This document shows positions 15,885-24,158 of a stretch of 49,802 nt of DNA, piece by piece. This DNA comes from Patulibacter sp. (lineage in GTDB: Bacteria > Actinomycetota > Thermoleophilia > Solirubrobacterales > Solirubrobacteraceae): NCBI RefSeq assembly GCF_030655195.1, contig NZ_JAURWA010000172.1:1-49802 (forward strand). The letters run 5' to 3'. The stretch's first letter is position 1; every line of letters starts with the position of its first letter. The position numbers were made by a program, and so were the translations under genes. The notes under the pieces were generated by a model. It was not told the origin of the DNA. It worked only from the letters and a program-made list of their open reading frames with translations, and searched no databases.

Positions 15885-17051
15885 CTACTCCAGCACCTTG
15901 CCGGCGACGAGGGACAGCGGGTCGGCCAGGGCGTTGATCTGGGTGGCGAACGCCTTGCGGTCCGCGTCCGTCAGCTCGTCGTAGAGGGCGAAGCCCAGCG
16001 GCGTGTCGCGCTTGTACTCGTCCAGGCCCTTCTGCACGGCGGCGAAGCGCGGCTCGATCTCGTCGATCAGGGCCTGCTGCTTGCGCGCCACCAGGGCGGG
16101 CTTCAGCAGGTCGAACGCCTTCTTCGAGCCGTCGAGGTTGCCCTGGAAGTCGGAGAGGTCGGTGTGCGAGTAGCGGTCCTCCTCGCCGGTGATCTTGCCG
16201 GAGGAGACCTCGTTGAGCAGCTCGAGCGAGCCGTTGGCCAGCTGCGCGGCCTGCAGGTCGATGTCCTTGATCCGCGAGTCGAGCGTGGCGACGTCCTTCA
16301 CGAGCTGCTTCGCGAACGTCGCGGTGCCCTTCGTCGTGTCCTTCGTCCAGAGGATCTGCTCGATCTTGTGGAAGCCGGTCCACTCGTCGGCGTCGGCGAC
16401 GTCGTTGACGCGGGCGTCGATCTTCGGGTCGAGGTCGCCGAACGCCTCGGCGACGGGCTCGATCCGCTCGTACGGCAGGCGGGCGGGGCCGAAGAGGTCC
16501 TTCGCCTTCTGCGTGTCGCCGGCGCGCAGCGCGGCGGCGAACGCCCCGACCCGCTCGACGAGCTCGTCGGACTGGTCCTGGACGTAGGCGTTGTACGACG
16601 CGACGGCCTTCGTCAGCGCGGGGTCGGTCGGGCCCTTCGCGGCCTTCGCGCCGGTCACGGTCAGCTTGCCGGGGGTGCGGGACGTGTCGCCGGGGGTGGC
16701 GCAGTAGACGACGTAGTCGCCGGCGTCGAGCTGCAGCGAGAAGTCGCCCGAGAGGCCCGGGGTCAGGTTCTCCCGCTCGCCGAGGATGATCCCGTCGGCG
16801 TTCTTCAGCTCGACCTCGGTGGTCTTCGAGGTGCCGTTGTTGACGGCCTCGAAGCGGACCTTGCCTGCCTCGGCCGTCAGCGCGTTCGGGGTGCAGCCGG
16901 CGTCGGTGAGCTCGACCTTGAGGTTGGTGGCGTCGGCGCCCGCGGCGCCTCCGGCGTCGTCACCGCCGCAGGCGACGAGGCCGAGCGAGGCGGTCGCGGC
17001 GGCGGCGAGGGCGAGTGAACGGACGCCGGGACGGGCGGTGTTGCGGGTCAT
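15885..17051 (-). CDS. efeO: Iron-uptake lipoprotein EfeO (cupredoxin + M75)
   Basis: A 388-residue lipoprotein (Cys28 in LVAC) that binds iron outside the membrane and hands it to EfeU. Residues of about 44-134 are a cupredoxin domain, with Cys117 in YVVYCATPG as a candidate Cu ligand. Residues of about 145-385 are a helical M75/imelysin-like domain with the metal-binding HKIE motif (228-231). It overlaps efeU by 4 bp (ATGA) and precedes efeB. Both domains are present, so this is the full EfeO form and not the short EfeM type. Confidence 0.95.
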   Translation of the reverse strand: MTRNTARPGVRSLALAAAATASLGLVACGGDDAGGAAGADATNLKVELTDAGCTPNALTAEAGKVRFEAVNNGTSKTTEVELKNADGIILGERENLTPGLSGDFSLQLDAGDYVVYCATPGDTSRTPGKLTVTGAKAAKGPTDPALTKAVASYNAYVQDQSDELVERVGAFAAALRAGDTQKAKDLFGPARLPYERIEPVAEAFGDLDPKIDARVNDVADADEWTGFHKIEQILWTKDTTKGTATFAKQLVKDVATLDSRIKDIDLQAAQLANGSLELLNEVSSGKITGEEDRYSHTDLSDFQGNLDGSKKAFDLLKPALVARKQQALIDEIEPRFAAVQKGLDEYKRDTPLGFALYDELTDADRKAFATQINALADPLSLVAGKVLE

Positions 17052-17932
17052 GCGGTGACCTCGGACTCGGTGCGGGGCGGGGTGCTGGCGCGCGGGCTGC
17101 CCGCGGGCCAGAGGACGAAGGCGAGCATCGGCACGGCGTAGACCAGCCAGCCGATCAGCTCGATGTGACGCGGGTAGGGCTGCAGGCCGAAGAGCCCGGT
17201 CAGCAGCCCGGAGAGCACGTTGTCGGCGTCGGGCTTGACGAGCCAGGTCAGGTCGAACGCCTGGCCCTGCCCGAAGTTGACCCAGCCGGCCTCGTGGCCG
17301 GTATGGAACGCGCCGGCCACCAGGCCGGCGGCGATGATCACGAGGAAGACGGCCGTGACGCGGAAGAACCGCGCGAGGTTCAGCTTGACCCCGCCGCGGA
17401 AGATGCCCCAGCCGATCAGCACGGCGATCAGGACGCCGAGGACGGCGCCGATCGAGGCGCTCAGCGTGGAGATCTGCGTCGACTCGGACTGGAAGGTCGC
17501 CAGCAGGAAGAACGCGGTCTCGATGCCCTCGCGCAGCACGGCCAGGAAGGCCATGGCGATCAGGCCCCAGGCCGAGCCGGCGGCCAGGGCGGTCGCCGCG
17601 CTGGCGCGCAGCTCGCCGCCCATCGACCGCGCGTGCTTGCGCATCCACAGGATCATGCCGGTGACCATCACGACGGCGACCGCGGCGATGACGGTCTCGA
17701 GCTGCTCCTGCTGCTTCTGCGGCAGGGCCTCGTCGACGATCTGCAGCACGGCGGCGATGCCGATGCAGACGGTGATCGCCGCGGCGACCCCGATCCACAT
17801 GAGCTTCAGGGCGTCGCGCCGTCCCTCCTGGACGAGGAAGGCGGCGACGATGCCGACGATCAGCGACGCCTCCACGCCCTCTCGGAGCCCGATCACGAAC
17901 TGGACGGTGGGGAGGGCGGCGAGGGTCAGCAT
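17048..17932 (-). CDS. efeU: Ferrous iron permease EfeU (Ftr1 family)
   Basis: A 294-residue seven-helix membrane permease. The two REGxE iron-translocation motifs are intact: LREGVEASLIVG in helix 1 and LREGIETAFFL in helix 4. Other segments include VVMVTGMILWM and FFRVTAVFLVIIAAGLVAG. It is homologous to yeast Ftr1 and works with EfeO and EfeB. The ATG at 17932 gives a start immediately before helix 1. It is the first gene of the operon; the 23-bp palindrome 14 bp upstream is a candidate metal-regulator site. Confidence 0.95.
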   Translation of the reverse strand: MLTLAALPTVQFVIGLREGVEASLIVGIVAAFLVQEGRRDALKLMWIGVAAAITVCIGIAAVLQIVDEALPQKQQEQLETVIAAVAVVMVTGMILWMRKHARSMGGELRASAATALAAGSAWGLIAMAFLAVLREGIETAFFLLATFQSESTQISTLSASIGAVLGVLIAVLIGWGIFRGGVKLNLARFFRVTAVFLVIIAAGLVAGAFHTGHEAGWVNFGQGQAFDLTWLVKPDADNVLSGLLTGLFGLQPYPRHIELIGWLVYAVPMLAFVLWPAGSPRASTPPRTESEVTA

Positions 17933-17946
17933 GAGGTCGGGCGAGA

Positions 17947-17969
17947 GGGCATCCGAACTTCGGGCGCCC
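17947..17969. promoter_or_regulatory. 23-bp imperfect palindrome before efeU
   Basis: GGGC-at-CCGAA-c-TTCGG-gc-GCCC pairs at 9 of 11 positions. Its right half, TTCGGGCGCCC, recurs once as TTCGGGTGCCC at 18001-18011, 42 bp further upstream. A -10-like TAGGGC (17966-17971, minus) overlaps its edge, a repressor-type position. It does not resemble the DtxR/IdeR or Fur consensus that I know. Confidence 0.5.
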
Positions 17970-18145
17970 TACGCAATCGCAGAACGCTACCAGCGGAATG
18001 TTCGGGTGCCCGACAGTTGGCGCGTTGCCACGCATGCGGCGCCGAAACCCGCTTGGAGCGGGCATTCCTGGGCCGCATCGGCCGGTGGTGCGCCGGCGGG
18101 CGTGCTCCGGTCCGCCCTGGCCGGGCCGTGTGACAGGCTCGTCCC

Positions 18146-18889
18146 ATGACCCAGCTGCCCGATGCGGTCCGCGCGTGCCTGTTCGACATGGACGGCGTGC
18201 TGACCGACACGGCGCGGATCCACGCCGCCGCGTGGAAGGACGCCTTCGACGCGTTCCTCACCGCCCGCGCCGGCGCGGAGCACGGTCCGGACGAGGACCT
18301 GCGGCCGTTCGACGCCCGGGCGGACTACGAGGCGCACGTCGACGGGCTGCCCCGCGAGGACGGCGTCCGGGCGTTCCTGGCCTCCCGCGGGATCGAGCTC
18401 CCCGAGGGCACGGCCGACGACGGTCCGGACGTCGCGTCGGTCACCGGCATCGCCACCGCCAAGAACGACCGCGTCGGCCCGTTGATCGACCGGGAGGGGG
18501 TGGAGCTCTACCCGGGGACCGTCGTCCTGCTCGACGCCTTGGACGCCGAGGGCGTCCCGTACGCGGTCGTCTCGTCGAGCGCCAACACCCGTCACGTGCT
18601 GGAGGCCGCGGGCGCGCTGGGGCGGTTCGCGGCGATCGTCGACGGGACGTCGCTGGCCTCGCGCGGGCTGAAGGGCAAGCCGGCGCCGGACACGTTCCTC
18701 GCCGCGGCGGAGAACCTGGGCGTCGCCCCCGCCGACGCCGCGGTCTTCGAGGACGCGCTCTCCGGGGTGCAGGCCGGCCGCGACGGGCACTTCGGGCTGG
18801 TGGTCGGCGTCGACCGCGTCGGGCACGCCGACGCGCTGCGCGAGCACGGCGCCGGCCTCGTCGTCGCCGACCTCGCGGAGCTCGCATGA
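18146..18889 (+). CDS. Beta-phosphoglucomutase-like HAD phosphatase/mutase
   Basis: A 247-residue HAD-superfamily enzyme. The nucleophile motif is FDMDGVLTDTA (Asp14, Asp16), the Ser/Thr motif VSSSAN, the lysine in GKPAPDTFL and the acidic motif VFEDALSGVQAG. This set matches the beta-phosphoglucomutase subfamily, which converts beta-glucose 1-phosphate to glucose 6-phosphate. Its stop overlaps the start of the GH65 gene (ATGA), and that pairing is the classical disaccharide phosphorolysis module. The start has CAGGCT 6 bp upstream, a weak form of the -10 pattern seen elsewhere in the window. Confidence 0.9.
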   Translation: MTQLPDAVRACLFDMDGVLTDTARIHAAAWKDAFDAFLTARAGAEHGPDEDLRPFDARADYEAHVDGLPREDGVRAFLASRGIELPEGTADDGPDVASVTGIATAKNDRVGPLIDREGVELYPGTVVLLDALDAEGVPYAVVSSSANTRHVLEAAGALGRFAAIVDGTSLASRGLKGKPAPDTFLAAAENLGVAPADAAVFEDALSGVQAGRDGHFGLVVGVDRVGHADALREHGAGLVVADLAELA

Positions 18890-21285
18890 TCGGCCACGAC
18901 GTCTTCCCGGTCGAGCCGTGGGGCGTGCGGGAGAAGCGGCTGGACCTCGACCTGATCGCCGAGACGGAGTCGGTCTTCGCGCTGGCCAACGGCCACCTCG
19001 GCCTGCGCGGCAACCTCGACGAGGGCGAGCCGCGCGGGGCGAGCGGCACCTACCTGGGCGGCGTCTACGAGTCCTACCCGCTCGAGTACGGCGAGATCGG
19101 CTACGGGTTCCCGGAGGACGGACAGGCGGTGGTCGACGTCACGGACGGCAAGATCATCCGGCTGCTCGTCGAGGACGAGCCGCTCGACGTCCACCGCGGC
19201 AGCCTCGACGAGCACGAGCGCCACCTCGACTTCCGCACCGGCGTCCTGGAGCGGACGCTGCGCTGGACCTCGCAGGCCGGGCGCTCCGTCCGCGTGCGCT
19301 CCCGCCGCCTCGTCTCGTTCGAGCAGCGCAGCGTCGCCGTCATCCGGTACGAGGTGGAGGTCGACGACGGCGAGCCGCTGCGCGTCGCCGTGCAGTCCAA
19401 CCTGCTCGCCAACCAGGCGCCCCAGGAGCGTGCGAGCGTCGACCCGCGCTCCGCCTCGGAGCTCGCCGACGTGCTCGAGCCGTGCCTCTCCACCAGCCAC
19501 GACCACCGGGTGGTGCTCGCCCACCGCACGCGCGAGAGCCGGATCGCCCTGGCGGTCGGCATGGACCACGAGATCGAGGTCGACGACCACCCCCGGTCGC
19601 TGACGCAGGTCGACGACGACCTGGGCCGCGTCACGGTGTCCGCGCTCCTGGAGCCCGGCAAGCCGCTGGTGCTGACGAAGTACCTCTCGTACCACTGGTC
19701 CTCGCAGCAGTCGGTGGAGTGGCTGCGCGACCAGGTCGACGCGAGCCTGGAGAGCGCGCTGGCCGAGGGGTTCGACGGTCTCCTGGCCCGGCAGCGACGC
19801 AGCCTCGACGCCTGGTGGCGGGTGGCCGACATCGAGCTGGAGGGCGACCCGGAGGTGCAGCAGGGCGTGCGCTTCGCCCTGTTCCAGATGCTGCAGTCCG
19901 CGGCGCGGGCCGAGACGCAGCCGATCCCCGGCAAGGGCCTGACGGGCTCGGGCTACGACGGGCACGCGTTCTGGGACACCGAGGCGTTCGTCCTGCCGGT
20001 CCTGACCTACGCGCGCCCCGACCTGGTGCGCCAGGCGCTGCGCTGGCGGCACGACACGCTCGGGCAGGCCCGAGAGCGCGCACGGCTGCTGGGGCTGCGG
20101 GGCGCGGCGTTCCCGTGGCGGACGATCCACGGCGAGGAGTGCTCGGGCTACTGGCCCGCCGGCACGGCGGCGTTCCACGTCAACGCCGCGATCGCCGACG
20201 CCGTCCGGCGCTACGTCGTCGCCACCGACGACCGGGACTTCGAGCGCTCCTACGGCGCCGAGCTGCTCGTCGAGACCGCCCGGCTGTGGGCCAGCCTCGG
20301 CCACCACGCCCACGACGGCGGCTTCCGGATCGACGGGGTGACGGGGCCGGACGAGTACTCCGCCCTGGTCGACGACAACGTCTACACCAACCTCATGGCC
20401 CAGTCGAACCTGCTCGCGGCGGCCGACGCCGTCGAGCGGCACGCCGACGTCGGCCGGGAGCTCGGGGTCCGCGACGAGGAGATCGCGGCGTGGCGCACGG
20501 CCGCCCACGCGATGCACGTGCCCTACGACGAGCGGCTCGGCGTCCACCCGCAGGACCAGGACTTCCTCCAGCACGCCCGGTGGGACTTCGAGGGCACGCC
20601 GCAGGAGGACTACCCGCTGCTGCTGTCGCACCCGTACTTCGCCCTCTACCGCACGCAGGTCGTCAAGCAGGCGGACCTCGTGCTGGCGCTGTTCCGGCGC
20701 GGCGACGCGTTCACGCTCGAGCAGAAGCGCCGGGACTTCGAGTACTACGAGAGCATCACGGTCCGCGACTCGTCGCTGTCGGCCGGGGTCCAGGCGGTGA
20801 TCGCGGCCGAGGTCGGGCACCTCGAGCTCGCCCACGACTACCTCGCCGAGGCGACCCTGACCGACCTGCGCGACCTGCGAGGCGACTCCGGCAACGGGCT
20901 GCACATCGCGTCCCTCGCGGGGGCGATCACCGCGATCACCTCCGGGTTCGGCGGGCTGCGCGACCACGGCGACCGGCTCGAGTTCTCCCCGCGGCTGCCC
21001 GAGCGCCTGCCGCGCCTCGCGTTCCCGATCGTCTGGCGGGGTCTGCGGCTCTGCGTCGAGATCACGCCCGACGAGGCGTGCTACCGGCTCGACGAGCTCG
21101 AGCCCGACGACCACCGCGAGGGCGACGACGCGCCGTTCGTCCCGCTCTCGCACTGGGGCGAGCCGTTCGACCTGCGGCCCGGGCAGGAGGAGCGCCGGCC
21201 GATCGCCCCGGCCCCGACCGATCTGCGCCGGCCGTTGCAGCCGGAGGGCCGGGCTCCGAAGCGGCGGGGCGAGGCGGACGGCTGA
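18886..21285 (+). CDS. Glycoside hydrolase family 65 disaccharide phosphorylase
   Basis: A 799-residue GH65 enzyme, close to the usual 750-800. The N-terminal beta-sandwich begins VREKRLDLDLIAETESVFALANGHLGLRGN. The (alpha/alpha)6 barrel includes GKGLTGSGYDGHAFWDTE, HGEECSGYWPAGTAAFHVNAAIADA and the general acid Glu490 in GVTGPDEYS. The C-terminal part GLHIASLAGAITAITSGFGGLR is intact. It should cleave an alpha-linked glucose disaccharide (maltose, trehalose or kojibiose) with phosphate to beta-glucose 1-phosphate and glucose, which the coupled HAD enzyme can convert. Which disaccharide is used cannot be told from sequence here. Confidence 0.92.
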   Translation: MIGHDVFPVEPWGVREKRLDLDLIAETESVFALANGHLGLRGNLDEGEPRGASGTYLGGVYESYPLEYGEIGYGFPEDGQAVVDVTDGKIIRLLVEDEPLDVHRGSLDEHERHLDFRTGVLERTLRWTSQAGRSVRVRSRRLVSFEQRSVAVIRYEVEVDDGEPLRVAVQSNLLANQAPQERASVDPRSASELADVLEPCLSTSHDHRVVLAHRTRESRIALAVGMDHEIEVDDHPRSLTQVDDDLGRVTVSALLEPGKPLVLTKYLSYHWSSQQSVEWLRDQVDASLESALAEGFDGLLARQRRSLDAWWRVADIELEGDPEVQQGVRFALFQMLQSAARAETQPIPGKGLTGSGYDGHAFWDTEAFVLPVLTYARPDLVRQALRWRHDTLGQARERARLLGLRGAAFPWRTIHGEECSGYWPAGTAAFHVNAAIADAVRRYVVATDDRDFERSYGAELLVETARLWASLGHHAHDGGFRIDGVTGPDEYSALVDDNVYTNLMAQSNLLAAADAVERHADVGRELGVRDEEIAAWRTAAHAMHVPYDERLGVHPQDQDFLQHARWDFEGTPQEDYPLLLSHPYFALYRTQVVKQADLVLALFRRGDAFTLEQKRRDFEYYESITVRDSSLSAGVQAVIAAEVGHLELAHDYLAEATLTDLRDLRGDSGNGLHIASLAGAITAITSGFGGLRDHGDRLEFSPRLPERLPRLAFPIVWRGLRLCVEITPDEACYRLDELEPDDHREGDDAPFVPLSHWGEPFDLRPGQEERRPIAPAPTDLRRPLQPEGRAPKRRGEADG

Positions 21286-21286
21286 C

Positions 21287-21303
21287 GGCGCCGTCGGGGC
21301 GCC
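21287..21303. terminator. Hairpin between convergent genes
   Basis: A 6-bp GGCGCC stem with a 5-nt loop between the GH65 stop and the convergent secreted protein. Weak but well placed. Confidence 0.4.
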
Positions 21304-21311
21304 GCCCGCCC

Positions 21312-22775
21312 TCAGCGGCGGCGCGGGATGGTCACGTGGCGCCGCTTCGTCGGCTGGCCGGCGACGCGGGCGCTGATCGTCAGCCGCACGCGGCCGCTCG
21401 ACCGGCGCAGCCTGCGCGCCTGCGCCCTCGAGATCCGCAGGGTGACGGTGCGCTGCGCGGTGCGGACGGTGCGCGTCGCGCGGTAGATCCGGGACAGCCG
21501 CCGGCCGAACTTCGCGTAGACGCGGACCTCGGCCGCGACGTCGGCCCCACCGATGCTGATCGGGATCCGCCGGGTGCGCACGACGCGGTTGCGGTTGACC
21601 CGCTTGGCCCGCAGGACGATCGTCGCCGCCGGGGCGGGCGCCGCCACGGGCGGAGGCGCGGGAGCGGGGGCGGGCACGGGCTCCGGGGCGGGCTCGGGCT
21701 CGGGCACCGGTCCGGGGAGGAACCCCTCCTGATAGGCGAAGTTCGCGAAGCGCCTCGTCTCGTCGGGCTTCGTGACCGGGTCGCTGGCCAGGCCGAAGAC
21801 GAGGCGCGGCGGCCCGCCCGGGTTGACCTGCACGGCGATGCCCTCCGGCTCGCGGAACGACATGTCGGGCAGCACCTTGACGCCGCCGATGGTCCCGCGC
21901 ACGAGCTTCGTCGCACGCATCGGGACGAACCGCACGTACGCGTCGCCGGGCTTGCCCACGTGGTCGTAGGAGTCGCCGTAGTAGAGGTAGGCGGTCTCGC
22001 CGGCGAACGCGTAGCCCTGCGAGACGACCTCCTCGCTCGTGTTCCCCGGACGGGGCTCGCCCTTCGTCGGCGTGGTGCCGAGGGTCACGAGGCGGTCCCA
22101 GCGCCCGACGACCGCGTCCTCGATCGGGACGCGCTTGAAGCCCCACACCCCGGGGCGCTCGCCGTAGCGGACGACGAGCTGGCCGGTCACCGGGTCGACG
22201 GTGGGCCGCGGCGCGTTGTTCGCGGTCCCGGGCGGGGTGACGTCGAGCGCGGCGGACGTGCCGGACCGCACCGTGGTGCCGCCGTGGTAGACGACGCGCG
22301 CCACGCGGCTGCCCTTGCCGTCCTCGCCGCCCGAGGACTTCGACTCGGACTCGACGAAGACCCAGACCGCGCCGCCGTGGTCGTGCAGGCCCATCGACAC
22401 GCCGTGCCCGAAGCCCTCGAGCTTCATCGAGTCGACGAGCTTGCCCGAGTACGTGAGGCGGTTGAGCCAGAGGTTGCCCTGCTCCTTCTCGCCGGTCACC
22501 GTCTGCAGGACGTAGATCTGCTGGGCCTGCTCGTCGAACGCGAAGCCCTGCATCGCGTTGCTGCCCTTGAGCGGCGTGTCCAGCAGCTGCGGGTAGTACG
22601 AGGACGGCGCGGCCGGGTCGAAGGTGCCGGCGGGCAGCAGCGGGCCGGCCGACGCCGACGCGGGGACGCCGAGCGCGACGGCGGTCACGAGGGCCGCCAG
22701 GCCGGGGCGGAGCGCGGCACGGCCTGGCCGGGACCGCGGTCGGGGGGTGCGGGGGACGGGACGCGTGGGGGACAC
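21312..22775 (-). CDS. Secreted P68-RBP/TagC-like beta-propeller protein
   Basis: A 487-residue exported protein. The start is the GTG at 22775 (TACGCT 6 bp upstream), followed by an Arg/Pro-rich n-region and the hydrophobic signal LAALVTAVALGVPASASA. Residues of about 65-330 resemble the TagC/phage receptor-binding propeller: NAMQGFAFDEQAQQIYVLQTVTG, NLWLNRLTYSGKLVDSMKLEG, GFGHGVSMGLHDHGG and KGSRVARV. After a Pro-rich linker (PEPAPEPVPAPAP) comes a basic beta-rich C-terminal domain with a run of TVTLRISRAQARRLRR type. The role may be cell-wall polymer binding; this rests on remembered motifs, not on a search. Confidence 0.6.
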   Translation of the reverse strand: MSPTRPVPRTPRPRSRPGRAALRPGLAALVTAVALGVPASASAGPLLPAGTFDPAAPSSYYPQLLDTPLKGSNAMQGFAFDEQAQQIYVLQTVTGEKEQGNLWLNRLTYSGKLVDSMKLEGFGHGVSMGLHDHGGAVWVFVESESKSSGGEDGKGSRVARVVYHGGTTVRSGTSAALDVTPPGTANNAPRPTVDPVTGQLVVRYGERPGVWGFKRVPIEDAVVGRWDRLVTLGTTPTKGEPRPGNTSEEVVSQGYAFAGETAYLYYGDSYDHVGKPGDAYVRFVPMRATKLVRGTIGGVKVLPDMSFREPEGIAVQVNPGGPPRLVFGLASDPVTKPDETRRFANFAYQEGFLPGPVPEPEPAPEPVPAPAPAPPPVAAPAPAATIVLRAKRVNRNRVVRTRRIPISIGGADVAAEVRVYAKFGRRLSRIYRATRTVRTAQRTVTLRISRAQARRLRRSSGRVRLTISARVAGQPTKRRHVTIPRRR

Positions 22776-22781
22776 GCGTCG

Positions 22782-22787
22782 AGCGTA
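22782..22787 (-). promoter_or_regulatory. -10 hexamer TACGCT of the TagC-like gene
   Basis: TACGCT on the minus strand ends 6 bp before the GTG at 22775 and supports that start. Confidence 0.45.
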
Positions 22788-22875
22788 CGCGGGTCGCTGC
22801 GTCGGTGCCGGCGCGTCCCGCGGCCGCCTCACGGGTCCCGGCGACGGCCCGCCGTGTCCCGACCCGGTGGTCGGG

Positions 22876-22881
22876 TAGGCG
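22876..22881 (+). promoter_or_regulatory. -10-like TAGGCG of the MBL-like gene
   Basis: TAGGCG lies 6 bp before the ATG at 22888. The last base deviates from the TAnnnT pattern. Confidence 0.35.
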
Positions 22882-22887
22882 AGTCCC

Positions 22888-23493
22888 ATGCGTGAGATCA
22901 CCGACGGCATCGTCCACTGGACCGCCCAGCACCCGAACATCGGGCAGCGCGTGTCCTCGTACCTCGTCGTCCCCTCGGCGACGCTGATCGACCCGCTCCT
23001 GCCGGACGAGGGGCTCGACGGGATCGAGCGGATCGTCCGCCCGGAGCGGATCGTCCTGACCAACCGCCATCACGTCCGGGACGTCCCGAGGCTCGTCGAC
23101 GCGTTCGGGTGCAGCGTCCACGTGCACGAGAAGGGCACGGCGACGTTCTCCGACCTCGACGTCGCGCCGTCGACGTTCGCGTTCGGCGACGAGGTCGCGC
23201 CCGGGATCACGGCGCTCGAGGTCGGGTCGATCACGCCCGAGGAGACGGCGCTGCGGATCGACGTCGGCGACGGGGCGCTGTCGTTCGCGGACGGCTTCCT
23301 CAACGATGGCGGCCGGGTCGGGTTCATGCCCGACGGCCTCCTGGGCGAGGATCCCGACGCCGTCAAGAAGGGCCTGCGGCTCGCGGCGACGCGCCTCCTG
23401 GACGAGCGCTTCGCCCACCTGCTGTTCGCGCACGGCGAGCCGATCGTGGGGGACGGCCGCGAGGCGCTGCAGGCGGTGACCGTCCCGGACTGA
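22888..23493 (+). CDS. Metallo-beta-lactamase-fold protein with altered metal motif
   Basis: A 201-residue small MBL-like protein. The strand order fits the fold: SSYLVVPSATLIDPLLP at the start, IVLTNRHHVRDVPRLVDAFGCSVHVHEKG where the metal motif should be, FGDEVAPGITALEVGSITPEETALRI, and LSFADGFLND near the end. In place of HxHxDH it has TNRHHVRD, so only part of the usual zinc ligand set is present. It is divergent from the TagC-like gene and convergent with rnhA. It may hydrolyse an unknown substrate, or may bind metal weakly or not at all. Confidence 0.75.
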   Translation: MREITDGIVHWTAQHPNIGQRVSSYLVVPSATLIDPLLPDEGLDGIERIVRPERIVLTNRHHVRDVPRLVDAFGCSVHVHEKGTATFSDLDVAPSTFAFGDEVAPGITALEVGSITPEETALRIDVGDGALSFADGFLNDGGRVGFMPDGLLGEDPDAVKKGLRLAATRLLDERFAHLLFAHGEPIVGDGREALQAVTVPD

Positions 23494-23571
23494 GCGACGG
23501 AGCGGCCCGGCCGCGCCCGGGGACGTCGTCGATCGCCTGCGGGCGGTGCGGACGCCCGGCGGCGCCGGCCC

Positions 23572-24099
23572 CTACGCCTGCTGGGCGGCCGCGGCGACCG
23601 CGAGCTGGTCGGCGCGGTCGTTGAACGCCTTGTGGGCGTGCTCGGCCCCGGTCTCGTGCCCGCGGACCCAGTGCCAGCGGACCTGGGCGTGGCGGCCGAT
23701 CTCCTCGTCCAGCGCCTTGACGAGGTCCTGGTTCTTCACCGGGTCGCCGCCGGCGGTCTTCCAGCCCTTGCGCTTCCAGCCGGTGATCCACTGGGTCATC
23801 GAGTTCAGCATGAGCTGCGAGTCGGTGACGATGCAGACCGTCGACCCGTCGGGGAGCGACCGCAGGCCGAAGAGGGCGGCGGAGTACTCCATCCGGTTGT
23901 TCGTCGTCTGCGGCTCCCCGCCGGAGAGCTCGACGGCCTCGAGGTGGGACTCGGCCGGAGGCACGACGATCGCGCCCCAGCCGCCCGGACCGGGGTTGCC
24001 CTTGCACGCGCCGTCGGTCCAGATCAGGGTCTCGCCGGGCTGCTGCTCGACGGGGGTCTCGACGATCTTCTTGGCGGGACGGCGACGGGCGGGCGGCAT
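23572..24099 (-). CDS. rnhA: Ribonuclease HI
   Basis: A 175-residue RNase HI, which removes RNA from RNA-DNA hybrids. The catalytic carboxylates are all visible: WTDGACKGNPGPGGWGA (Asp29), NNRMEYSAAL (Glu71), VTDSQLMLNSM (Asp93) and NDRADQLA (Asp164), with the assisting histidine in WVRGHET. GWKRKGWKTAGGDPVKNQDL is the basic handle region of the E. coli type. A 20-residue basic N-terminal extension precedes the domain. The start has TATCCT 9 bp upstream. The 59-bp gap to the ggt gene on the same strand may or may not be transcribed through. Confidence 0.95.
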   Translation of the reverse strand: MPPARRRPAKKIVETPVEQQPGETLIWTDGACKGNPGPGGWGAIVVPPAESHLEAVELSGGEPQTTNNRMEYSAALFGLRSLPDGSTVCIVTDSQLMLNSMTQWITGWKRKGWKTAGGDPVKNQDLVKALDEEIGRHAQVRWHWVRGHETGAEHAHKAFNDRADQLAVAAAAQQA

Positions 24100-24108
24100 C
24101 GGTCGCCG

Positions 24109-24114
24109 AGGATA
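24109..24114 (-). promoter_or_regulatory. -10 hexamer TATCCT of rnhA
   Basis: TATCCT on the minus strand, 9 bp before the ATG at 24099. Confidence 0.4.
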
Positions 24115-24158
24115 CGCGCGGCGCCCGGCGGCCCGCCCCGCGACCGCACCCGCCCCGC

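Noticed and set aside
18592..23433. A 1613-codon minus-strand open frame opposite HAD, GH65 and MBL genes
   Set aside because: It covers three well-supported genes in antisense, and its content is low-complexity; only the TagC-like gene in a different frame is real there.
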